Shown in pieces: positions 4,552 through 11,916 of a DNA stretch of 20,182 bases. This DNA comes from an uncultured Lachnospiraceae bacterium (lineage in GTDB: Bacteria; Bacillota; Clostridia; Lachnospirales; Lachnospiraceae): contig CAJTZH010000052.1 in the NCBI GenBank assembly GCA_910584325.1, forward strand, positions 1 through 20,182. Reading direction: 5' to 3'. Position numbers and translations under genes: made by a program. Under the pieces are notes generated by a model. The model ran no database searches, was not told the origin of the DNA, and saw only the letters and a program-made list of their open reading frames with translations. Within the stretch, counting starts at the first letter, position 1. Each line of letters starts with the position of its first letter.

Positions 4552-6316
4552 AAAAAAAGCAAATGACTTTCCGAACAGAACGGTGGTTATGGAGTATGTA
4601 CACAGTATCGTAGAGGGAAGAAAGATAGCCTGCCGTGAATTGAAACAGGCTTGTCAAAGATATTTGGATGATTTAGAAAATCCGGCGTATGAATTTAATC
4701 CAAAGGACGCGGAGTTTGTGATACAGATAATTGAAGCGACTTTCTGCCATGCGCAGGGCGAGCGGTTAGATGGCACAGCATTGCAGGGCGAGCCGTTCCT
4801 GCTGGAACCTTATCACAAGTTTATTGTTTATAATCTTCTGGGATTTAAAATGAAGGGAACTAATATCCGCAGATTTAAGGAAGCGTTTATCTTCATTCCA
4901 AGAAAGAATATCAAGACATCGTTTGCGGCGTCTTTGGCTTGGGCGTTGGGACTTCTGGAACGTAAATCGGGAAGCAAGGTCTATATAACAAGCGCCGCCA
5001 TGAAGCAGTCAAGGGAAAGTTTTGATTTTCTGGTGTTTAATATCAATCATATGGGAGAACGAAAAAACTTCCGGATAATTGATAATAATCAGGAACACAG
5101 CATACAAAGAAAATTTTCGGACGGTTCTCTGTATATACAGGCGTTAGCGGCAAGTCCAGATAAACAGGATTCGCTGAATTGTAATATTGGCATTGCGGAT
5201 GAAATTCACGCATACAAGACACCAAAGCAGTACAACATCATTAAAGAGGCAATGAAAGCCTATACCAACAAGCTGATGATAGGAATTACAACGGCAGGTG
5301 ATGATATGACAAGTTTTTGTTACCGAAAACTTGAATATTGTATAAAGGTGCTAAATAAGACGGTTCGTGATGAGCAGTACTTTATATTTATCTGCCGAGC
5401 CGACAAGATGGAAAACGGAGATATAGATTTTACAAATCCGGTTATCCATGAAATGGCGAATCCGGCTTATGGAGTATCAATCAGACCGGAAGATTTGATG
5501 AACGATGCCATGCAGGCGTTGAATGACCCGCAGCAGAGAAAAGATTTTTTTGCAAAATCTCTAAACATATTTACGGCGGCAACAAAGGCGTACTTTAATA
5601 TTGATGAATTTAAAGCCAGTGACAAAAAATTCAACTGGACTATGGATGAGCTGGTACGGCTTCCAGTAAAGTGGTTTGGCGGTTCCGATTTATCCAAACT
5701 GCATGACTTAACAGCAAGTGCCCTGTATGGAACGCTTTACGGTTATGAATGTGAAAATGCGCAGGGCATAAAAGGAAAATATGATGTAGATATCATAATA
5801 CCGCACGCATGGTTTCCTGTCGTGTCAGCAACGAGAAAGGCAGAGGAGGACGGCATCCCGTTATTTGGGTGGAGAGATGACGGATGGCTTGATATGTGTA
5901 ACAGCCTTACCGTAAACTATGCGGATATCGTGAACTGGTATATAAACAAGCGAAAAAAAGGTTTTAATATCAAGGAAGTAGGACATGACCGCAAGTTCTG
6001 CCGCGAGTACTTTATTAGCATGAAAACAGCAGGATTTAATATTAAAGACCAGCCGCAGTATTTTTATAAAAAATCGGAAGGCTTTCGGCATATTGAGCAG
6101 AAAGCAAAAGACGGACTTTTATATTATATGCACTCGGACGCGTTTGAGTATTGCGTTCAGAATGTACATGCAATCGAAAAAACAGATGATATGATTCAAT
6201 ATGAAAAAATAAAACCGGAGCAGAGGATAGATATATTCGATGCTGCGGTTTTTGCATGTGTAAGAATGCTTGAAAACTTAGAACGCAGTCAGAAAGGGAA
6301 AAGTTGGTGGAGTTAG
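4544..6316 (+). CDS. terL: Terminase large subunit (ATPase-nuclease), HK97-like
   Basis: The motor that cuts and pumps DNA into the procapsid. I chose GTG 4544, seven bases after GGAG, which overlaps the small-subunit stop by eight bases and gives 590 residues; the frame stays open back to ATG 4487 (609 residues), but those residues would be coded inside the small-subunit gene. Residues by the shorter form: deviant Walker A PRKNIKTS at 119-126, Walker B with catalytic glutamate IADEIH at 217-222, coupling motif ITTAG at 248-252. The RNase H-type nuclease has D382 (GGSDLS), D482 (GHDRKF) and D563/D566 (RIDIFDAA). Length and motifs fit the Terminase_1 group. The stop is followed at once by the portal start. 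Confidence 0.95.
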   Translation: MARKKANDFPNRTVVMEYVHSIVEGRKIACRELKQACQRYLDDLENPAYEFNPKDAEFVIQIIEATFCHAQGERLDGTALQGEPFLLEPYHKFIVYNLLGFKMKGTNIRRFKEAFIFIPRKNIKTSFAASLAWALGLLERKSGSKVYITSAAMKQSRESFDFLVFNINHMGERKNFRIIDNNQEHSIQRKFSDGSLYIQALAASPDKQDSLNCNIGIADEIHAYKTPKQYNIIKEAMKAYTNKLMIGITTAGDDMTSFCYRKLEYCIKVLNKTVRDEQYFIFICRADKMENGDIDFTNPVIHEMANPAYGVSIRPEDLMNDAMQALNDPQQRKDFFAKSLNIFTAATKAYFNIDEFKASDKKFNWTMDELVRLPVKWFGGSDLSKLHDLTASALYGTLYGYECENAQGIKGKYDVDIIIPHAWFPVVSATRKAEEDGIPLFGWRDDGWLDMCNSLTVNYADIVNWYINKRKKGFNIKEVGHDRKFCREYFISMKTAGFNIKDQPQYFYKKSEGFRHIEQKAKDGLLYYMHSDAFEYCVQNVHAIEKTDDMIQYEKIKPEQRIDIFDAAVFACVRMLENLERSQKGKSWWS

Positions 6317-7504
6317 ATGAAAAAAAGAAACAGGAAAAAAAATAATGGAAGTGAGACAAGGGGGAAACCGTTGTCGTCCGTGGCTTTTTTATGTTCAGAT
6401 GAAGCCTATTCTATTTTGTGTAATGGATATACAACGCTGGATAAGAATCCGGAAATTCTTACGGCTTGCAGGAAAATAGCGGAACTGATATCCAGTATGA
6501 CCATTCATTTAATGAGTAATACGGATAACGGGGATCAGAGAATCATCAATGAATTAAGCCGTCAGATAGACATTACGCCAAACAGATATATGACAAGGAA
6601 AACATGGATGATGACGATTGTGATGAATATGCTGCTGTATGGTAAAGGAAACAGTGTAGTGCTTCCGCTCACAAAAGACGGAATGCTGGATGATTTGGTT
6701 CCGATATCGCCGTCAAACGTTTCGTTCCTGCCAAGCGGCTACGGCTATAGAGTTGTGATAAACGGATGTGAAGTAGAACCGGAGAATTTACTGCATTTCA
6801 TTTACAATCCGGATTCTGTGTATCCGTGGAAAGGGATGGGGATTCATGCAGCCATAAATGACATAGCAAATAACTTAAAGCAAGCAGCAGCAACGGAAAA
6901 AGCGTTCATGGAAAGTAAGTGGAGACCATCTATTATCGTCAAAGTAGACGGACTGACCGAGGAGTTTTCAGGTGTTAAGGGAAGAGAGAATCTTACAAAA
7001 GAGTTTCTGGAAACGGAAGAAATTGGTGCACCGTGGATTATACCGGCGGATATGTTTGAAGTGGAGCAGGTAAAACCGTTATCATTATCAGACTTGGCAA
7101 TTAAAGACACGGTTGAACTGGACAAACGCACCGTTGCGGCGATTGTTGGCGTTCCCCCGTTTGTTCTGGGAGTAGGACAGTACAATCCAAAAGAGTGGGA
7201 CAATTTTATATCGGGAACGATACGTCCGATTGCAATAAGCATTGAACAGGAACTTACACGAAAATTACTGGTCAGTTCCAAGTGGTATTGGAAGTTTAAT
7301 ATAGCAAGTCTGTACGCCTATGATTTAAAGACGACGGCAGACGTATACAGCAATTTGTGCGTCAAGGGCATTGTCTCGGGAAATGAAGTCCGGGAGAAAA
7401 TATCAATGTCGCCGAAAGAAGGTCTGGATGAATTGAAAATACTGGAGAACTTTATACCGCTTGACCGCATAGGTGACCAGTTAAAACTGAAGCAGGAGGA
7501 ATAA
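6317..7504 (+). CDS. Portal protein, HK97 gp3-like
   Basis: A 395-residue protein forming the dodecameric ring at the capsid vertex through which DNA enters and leaves. Recognisable features are the MLLYGKGNSVV phrase of the clip/wing region near residues 105-115, the pattern around PWKGMGIHAA (about 170-180) and VGVPPFVLGVG (about 277-287), which are hallmarks of Phage_portal (PF04860), followed by helical crown sequence. The ATG comes directly after the terminase stop with a purine-rich site (GGTGGAG) in the end of that gene. The position between large terminase and prohead protease is the standard HK97 order. Confidence 0.93.
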   Translation: MKKRNRKKNNGSETRGKPLSSVAFLCSDEAYSILCNGYTTLDKNPEILTACRKIAELISSMTIHLMSNTDNGDQRIINELSRQIDITPNRYMTRKTWMMTIVMNMLLYGKGNSVVLPLTKDGMLDDLVPISPSNVSFLPSGYGYRVVINGCEVEPENLLHFIYNPDSVYPWKGMGIHAAINDIANNLKQAAATEKAFMESKWRPSIIVKVDGLTEEFSGVKGRENLTKEFLETEEIGAPWIIPADMFEVEQVKPLSLSDLAIKDTVELDKRTVAAIVGVPPFVLGVGQYNPKEWDNFISGTIRPIAISIEQELTRKLLVSSKWYWKFNIASLYAYDLKTTADVYSNLCVKGIVSGNEVREKISMSPKEGLDELKILENFIPLDRIGDQLKLKQEE

Positions 7505-7506
7505 CG

Positions 7507-8121
7507 ATGGAAAAGATGGGAAGACAGATGCGCAGCATGGCATCAAAATTTGAAACGCGGGATGACGGCGGAGAGTTATATATTGAAGGGTACTTCGCCG
7601 TTTTTAATAGTACATACAAGATGTGGGAAGATGCCTATGAGCAGGTGGCACCCGGAGCATTCAGCAATACTCTGGGTGAGGATATAAGGGCGTTGATTAA
7701 CCACGAAACGCGCCTTGTTCTTGGACGAAATAAGGCCGGTACATTGGAACTAAAAGAAGATTCACATGGACTTTGGGGAAAAATCCGAATCAATCCGAAC
7801 GATATGGATGCAATGAACCTGTATGAACGTGTGAAAAGAGGCGATGTGGACCAGTGCTCTTTCGGCTTTGAAATTCTCAAGGAAGAAACGGAACTAAAAG
7901 AAGACGGTTCATTCTTATGGACTATCAAGGAAGTAAGGCTGTATGAAGTCAGTGTATGTACATTCCCGGCTTATGAGGAGACTGCGGTATCCGCTCGTAA
8001 GAAAGATTATGAAGAAATTCAAAAAAGAAACAATGCGTCGTGGAAATGCGATATGCGCAAAAAGCTGAAAGGAGAAGAGGATAATGGCATTAAAGACGTT
8101 GATGACCCGAAAGAAGATTGA
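7507..8121 (+). CDS. HK97-family prohead protease
   Basis: The product has 204 residues. It belongs to the U35/HK97 gp4 type with a herpesvirus-protease-like fold. Visible features are EGYFAVFN (27-34), ALINHE with catalytic H66, GDVDQCSFGF with catalytic S118, and LYEVSVCTFPAY (145-156), whose E147 probably completes the site. It matures the head by removing the N-terminal delta domain of the capsid protein and digesting itself. The last 38 bases overlap the major capsid gene in another frame. The ATG is two bases after the portal stop with GCAGGAGG upstream. Confidence 0.93.
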   Translation: MEKMGRQMRSMASKFETRDDGGELYIEGYFAVFNSTYKMWEDAYEQVAPGAFSNTLGEDIRALINHETRLVLGRNKAGTLELKEDSHGLWGKIRINPNDMDAMNLYERVKRGDVDQCSFGFEILKEETELKEDGSFLWTIKEVRLYEVSVCTFPAYEETAVSARKKDYEEIQKRNNASWKCDMRKKLKGEEDNGIKDVDDPKED

Positions 8122-9496
8122 GGGTAAAAGGAAACAGCTTGAGGAAATGCGGACCAGAGAGGAGGAATTTAACAAAAGAGAGCGGGAACTGGAACAGGCA
8201 ATCGAGGAAGCTCAAACGGAAGAGGAGAAAAAGACCGTAGAGGAGGAAGTGGATAAATACGAAAAAGAAAAAGATGAATATGAGAAAACAAAAGAGGAAT
8301 TAGAAAAAGAAGTCGCAGGTCTGGAAGAGGAGCTTGCAGAATTAGAGAAAGAACAGCAGGCACCGGTTGGGCAGGAAAATGTAGCAGAAGAAAGAGAGGT
8401 AAATGGAAGAATGAGCACGCGTGAATTTTTTGGTTTAAATATGCAGGAGAGAACAGCATTTTTTGAAAATAACCAGGTGAGAGATTTCTTAAATCAAGTT
8501 CGTACCTGCATTAAGGAAAAGAGGGCAATTTCAAATGTCGGATTAACAATACCGGATGTGATGCTACCGCTTTTAAAAACAAAGGTGGAGGAAGCATCCA
8601 AATTGATGAAGAGAGTTTCGCTGCGCCCTGTAGCGGGGAAAGCACGGCAGAGGATTATGGGAACCGTACCGGAGGCGGTATGGACAGAGATGTGCTCCAA
8701 GCTCAATGAACTGGATTTATCATTTAATGACACGGAAGTGGATGGTTATAAAGTAGGCGGCTTCTTTGCTGTATGCAATGCAATTCTGGAGGACGATGAT
8801 GTAAATCTTGCGGCGGAAATTATTAACACGCTTGGAAAATCTATCGGAAAGGCACTTGATAAGGCAATTCTTTACGGAACGGGGAACAAGATGCCGCTTG
8901 GCGTTGTGACAAGACTTGCGCAGACGAGTAAGCCATCAAATTATTCTGAAACAGAAAGGGAATGGAAAGACCTTCATGAAACGAATATCAAGACCGGAAC
9001 GGGAGCTACCGGAATCAATTTATTCAAGGAGATTATCGGCAACACAAAAAATATCGTAAATGACTATTTTGAGTCAAACATGATTTTCTGCATGAATAAG
9101 AAAACACATGTGGATATTACGGTTCATTCAATGGATAAAAACTTGAATGCGGCTATTGTGGCAGGTGTTAAAAACGAAATGCCGGTTATCGGAGGAGAAA
9201 TTCTTGAATTTTCCTTTATTCCGGAGGGTGATATTATTTACGGTTATCCTGACGCATATCTGCTCGCAGAAAGGGCGGGAACAGAACTGGGACAGTCGGA
9301 GCATGTGAAGTTTTTGGAAGATCAGACAGTATTTAAAGGTACTGCACGTTATGACGGCAAACCGGTGATACCGGAAGCCTTCGGGGTAATGTCTATTAAA
9401 ACAACCGCGCCGGCAACTTCGGCTAGTTTTAAACCGGACGCAGCGAATACCCAGCAGGAAACAAATGTGCAGTCGGGCGGAAGTGATGAATCTTGA
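8084..9496 (+). CDS. Major capsid protein with N-terminal delta/scaffold domain
   Basis: A 470-residue HK97-fold capsid protein (Phage_capsid, PF05065). Residues 10-92 are an uninterrupted highly charged coiled coil, mostly Glu and Lys, acting as the built-in scaffold (delta domain); no separate scaffold gene is present. The core begins near 150 (NVGLTIPDVMLPLL), so the protease cut is expected between about 100 and 150. The core shows the usual P-loop and A-domain phrases, such as AILYGTGNKMPLGV (272-285). The final 30 residues are a flexible Ser/Thr/Asn-rich tail, possibly exposed. ATG 8084 follows GGAGAAGAGG and lies inside the end of the protease gene, so the two should be translated in a linked way. 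Confidence 0.95.
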   Translation: MALKTLMTRKKIEGKRKQLEEMRTREEEFNKRERELEQAIEEAQTEEEKKTVEEEVDKYEKEKDEYEKTKEELEKEVAGLEEELAELEKEQQAPVGQENVAEEREVNGRMSTREFFGLNMQERTAFFENNQVRDFLNQVRTCIKEKRAISNVGLTIPDVMLPLLKTKVEEASKLMKRVSLRPVAGKARQRIMGTVPEAVWTEMCSKLNELDLSFNDTEVDGYKVGGFFAVCNAILEDDDVNLAAEIINTLGKSIGKALDKAILYGTGNKMPLGVVTRLAQTSKPSNYSETEREWKDLHETNIKTGTGATGINLFKEIIGNTKNIVNDYFESNMIFCMNKKTHVDITVHSMDKNLNAAIVAGVKNEMPVIGGEILEFSFIPEGDIIYGYPDAYLLAERAGTELGQSEHVKFLEDQTVFKGTARYDGKPVIPEAFGVMSIKTTAPATSASFKPDAANTQQETNVQSGGSDES

Positions 9497-9765
9497 AAGA
9501 TAAAGAGATTTTAACGATTTTAAAAACAGACCTGCAAATTGCCGCTGACCAATATGACAAGTATTTAAAAAGTCTGATTCATCTTGCCAAGAAGGCAATT
9601 ACAAAGGAAGGCATTACCATTCAGGATGATGTGGAGGACGGAATGCTTGTGGAAATGTATGCGGCGTATCTTTATAGAAAGAGAAAAGAAAATGTTGCAG
9701 GAATGCCAAGGATGCTTCGGTACATGTTGAATAACAGATTATTAAGTGAAAAGATGGGAGGATAA
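9493..9765 (+). CDS. Head-tail connector, gp6-like
   Basis: The product has 90 residues, a short helical protein that forms a ring under the portal. It starts at TTG 9493, which overlaps the capsid stop as TTGA; GGAAGTGA lies upstream and no ATG is available in this stretch. The helices LTILKTDLQIAADQYDKYLK (7-26) and LIHLAKKAITKEG, followed by VEMYAAYLYRKRKE, match Phage_gp6/YqbG-type connectors. Its place as the first gene after the capsid protein supports this. Confidence 0.8.
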   Translation: MKDKEILTILKTDLQIAADQYDKYLKSLIHLAKKAITKEGITIQDDVEDGMLVEMYAAYLYRKRKENVAGMPRMLRYMLNNRLLSEKMGG

Positions 9766-10070
9766 TGGACGGAATTGCATATTTAATTTTGCCAGTATAT
9801 AAAAAAGATGAATTGGGACAGATGATTCCAACCGGTGAAAGCAAGGCGGAAATCTATGTAACTGAAAAATCAGTAACAGGTACAGAATGGCATGAAGCAG
9901 GGCGTGACGGAATCAACGCTCAGATTGTGTTGAAAACACCATACATCAATTACAACGGGGAAGAGGTTGTTGAATACAACGGAAAAAGATATGGTGTGTA
10001 CAGGACATATCGTCCGCAAAACTCGGATGATATAGAATTATATCTGGAAAAAAAGGCAGGTGTTTCATGA
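9765..10070 (+). CDS. Head-tail adaptor / head-closure protein
   Basis: The product has 101 residues, a small beta-barrel type protein with LILPVYKKDELGQMI at its start and a C-terminal YNGKRYGVYRTYRPQNSDDI (81-100) typical of SPP1 gp16-like adaptors that seal the neck after packaging. The ATG shares a base with the previous stop (TAATG), and GGGAGG lies upstream. The assignment rests on both sequence pattern and gene order. Confidence 0.72.
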   Translation: MDGIAYLILPVYKKDELGQMIPTGESKAEIYVTEKSVTGTEWHEAGRDGINAQIVLKTPYINYNGEEVVEYNGKRYGVYRTYRPQNSDDIELYLEKKAGVS

Positions 10071-10441
10071 GTGTAAATGTAGATGGTTTAGCAAATGCCG
10101 TTTTGGAAGAACTTGCTAATTATTCGCAGGAAGTAGCAGATGGATTAAAAAAAGAAGTAAAGGACGCAGCGAATCTATGCAGGAGTGAAATCCAAAAGAA
10201 CGCGCCAAAGGATACCGGAACATATGCAAAGAGCTGGAAGGCGGAAGTGGTATATGAAAATAAAGAAGATGTGCGTGTTGTAATTCACAGTCCCAAGGAA
10301 TACCGGCGGGCACATCTTCTGGAATATGGTCATGCTAAAGCCGGAGGCGGAAGAGTTGAAGAAAAACCGCATATTAGACCGGCAGAGGAGGAAGCCGAAA
10401 AGCTGCTTAACAAACGCGTAAAAATTATTGTGAAAGGGTGA
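10067..10441 (+). CDS. HK97 gp10-like neck/tail protein
   Basis: The product has 124 residues. Motifs of the HK97_gp10/DUF646 family are plain: NAPKDTGTYAKSW (45-57), HLLEYGHA (83-90) and PHIRPA (101-106) followed by a terminal helix. Members join the neck to the tail or complete the tail end. The start overlaps the previous stop as ATGA, and GGCAGG lies upstream. Confidence 0.9.
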   Translation: MSVNVDGLANAVLEELANYSQEVADGLKKEVKDAANLCRSEIQKNAPKDTGTYAKSWKAEVVYENKEDVRVVIHSPKEYRRAHLLEYGHAKAGGGRVEEKPHIRPAEEEAEKLLNKRVKIIVKG

Positions 10442-10447
10442 GTGAGA

Positions 10448-10759
10448 ATGAAATGTTCAGCAATAAAAGAGCTGCTTGAAACGACAGGTTTACCCGTGGC
10501 TTACAGGGCGTTTCGTGAAAATGAAGCGCCGCCCCTGCCGTATATTTGTTTTCTTAACAGCGCATCCGATAATTTTTTCGCGGATGGACAGGTTTATAAG
10601 GAAATTAAAAAACTACAGGTGGAGCTTTATACGAGACACAAAGATGAAGCGTTAGAGGACAAGGTGAAAGAAGCCTTGTCCTCTTTTTCATGGCAGAGAA
10701 CAGAGACATACATTGAACCAGAAAAATGTTATCAGATTATATTTGAAATGGAGGTATAA
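10448..10759 (+). CDS. Tail terminator-like protein
   Basis: ATG 10448 is preferred (103 residues); a GTG at 10442 would add two. The phrase PPLPYICFL (about 28-36), an alternating charged strand region (LQVELYTRHKDEALEDKVKE) and the end YQIIFEMEV form the alpha-beta pattern of small tail terminator/completion proteins that cap the tube before joining the head. Homologues sit between the gp10-like gene and the tail tube gene, as here. No exact family is certain. Confidence 0.65.
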   Translation: MKCSAIKELLETTGLPVAYRAFRENEAPPLPYICFLNSASDNFFADGQVYKEIKKLQVELYTRHKDEALEDKVKEALSSFSWQRTETYIEPEKCYQIIFEMEV

Positions 10760-10761
10760 AA

Positions 10762-11364
10762 ATGCCAGATGCAAATAAAGTTCAGTTTAATTTAAAAAAT
10801 GTACATTACGCGCTCGTAATAAATAAGGACGGTGCTGTATCGTGGGGGACGCCGGTACATGTTCCCGGAGCTGTGACACTGACCCTTGAGCCGCAGGGGA
10901 ATACGGAACCGTTTCATGCGGATGGAATTACATATTATCAGTCAATCGCTAACAATGGTTATTCGGGTGATTTAGAGATGGCAAGATTTCCGGATAAAAT
11001 GCTGGAAGATATCTGGGGATTTAAAATGGATGAGACGGATAAGGTTCTTACGGAAGACGCAAATACAGAGCCACGCTCATTTGCACTTCTGTACCAGATT
11101 GACGGTGATAAGAATGAAGACAATTACTGTCTGTATAATTGCAGTGGAACACGCCCGGGGATTGGTGGGACAACCAATACAGAGAGTAAGACGCCACAGA
11201 CAAAGAGCAGCACGATTTCGGCAATTCCGATGGCAAACGGAAAAATAATGTCAAGAACAACATCCGATACGCCGAAAGCCGTCAAAGACAACTGGTATAA
11301 GAATGTATACGAGAAGACAATTAATGGGGAGGCTGACAATGGAACGAACGATAGTAGTGAATGA
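10762..11364 (+). CDS. Major tail (tube) protein, phi13 family-like
   Basis: A 200-residue subunit of the tail tube. The sequence is beta-rich, with VQFNLKNVHYALV near the start, a GAVTLTLEPQGNTEPFHADG segment at about 36-55, GYSGDLEMARFPD (67-79) and a late Thr/Ser-rich stretch, all in the pattern of the phi13-type major tail proteins. It lies between the terminator and the tail chaperone genes. The start has GGAGGT seven bases upstream. The end overlaps the next gene by 26 bases. The C-terminal 30 residues are polar and probably exposed. Confidence 0.85.
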   Translation: MPDANKVQFNLKNVHYALVINKDGAVSWGTPVHVPGAVTLTLEPQGNTEPFHADGITYYQSIANNGYSGDLEMARFPDKMLEDIWGFKMDETDKVLTEDANTEPRSFALLYQIDGDKNEDNYCLYNCSGTRPGIGGTTNTESKTPQTKSSTISAIPMANGKIMSRTTSDTPKAVKDNWYKNVYEKTINGEADNGTNDSSE

Positions 11365-11719
11365 TAAAGAAATTCGAATGAAGGCTTCGGCACTGATTCC
11401 GCGTCTGTATCGGTTTAAGTTTGGCAGAGACATGGTTAAAGACATGATGGCATTACGAAAGGCGTATAACAGAGTGCAAAAACTTCCACAAGACGCAACC
11501 GATGAAGAGCGGGAAGAAGCGCAGCTTTCAGAAATGGATTTAACAATATTTGAGAATGTGGCGTACATCATGGCAAAACATGCGGATGCGTCTCTTCCGG
11601 ATTCTCCTGATGAATGGCTGGACGGATTTGAAATGTTCTCAATATATGAAGTTCTGCCCCAGATACTTGAATTATGGGGAGTGAGTACGGCAACAACTTC
11701 TATTCCTAAAAAAAAATAA
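11339..11719 (+). CDS. Tail assembly chaperone, short form (gpG-like)
   Basis: The start is ATG 11339, six bases after GGGGAGG (11326-11332); the frame extends upstream to 11303 but without a site. The 126-residue protein is helical and acidic in the middle. It is the counterpart of lambda gpG that binds the tape measure protein during tail assembly. The last codons are AAA AAA AAA TAA, so the stop lies directly after a slippery run; a fraction of ribosomes should slip back one base and make the long form. It is not expected in the mature virion. Confidence 0.85.
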   Translation: MERTIVVNDKEIRMKASALIPRLYRFKFGRDMVKDMMALRKAYNRVQKLPQDATDEEREEAQLSEMDLTIFENVAYIMAKHADASLPDSPDEWLDGFEMFSIYEVLPQILELWGVSTATTSIPKKK

Positions 11720-11913
11720 GAGAAACTGTCCGCGAAAGCAACGGGGCGTTATTTATGCTGCGTTGCGCTGAGCTTGGACTTTCGGATGAGGCTTTAGGCA
11801 ATATGAATGTGGGGATGGTATATGACATGCTGACGGAAAAAATGAATGACAGAGAAACATACCCATTTAAGGCAACGCAGGAAGATATCGAAGCATTTTT
11901 TGGGAAAGGATAG
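11339..11913 (+). CDS. Tail assembly chaperone, frameshifted long form (gpGT-like)
   Basis: A -1 slip on A-AAA-AAA (11710-11716) continues translation at 11716 as IRETVRESNGALFMLRCAEL and on to TAG 11911-11913, adding 65 residues for 191 in all. The added part has no start site of its own, is well formed as protein (helical, ending EDIEAFFGKG) and precedes the tape measure gene by three bases, as in lambda gpGT and its Gram-positive equivalents. The T domain recruits tail tube subunits. Coordinates span both frames. Confidence 0.85.
11710..11716 (+). promoter_or_regulatory. Programmed -1 frameshift site
   Basis: Nine A (11708-11716) stand directly before the zero-frame TAA (11717-11719), giving the heptamer A-AAA-AAA. 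Slipping one base back opens the 65-codon gpT-like frame. A possible stimulating hairpin (GCAACG 11738-11743 with CGTTGC 11761-11766) is 21 bases downstream, farther than usual, so the slippery run plus stop may suffice. Confidence 0.85.
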
Positions 11914-11916
11914 GAA

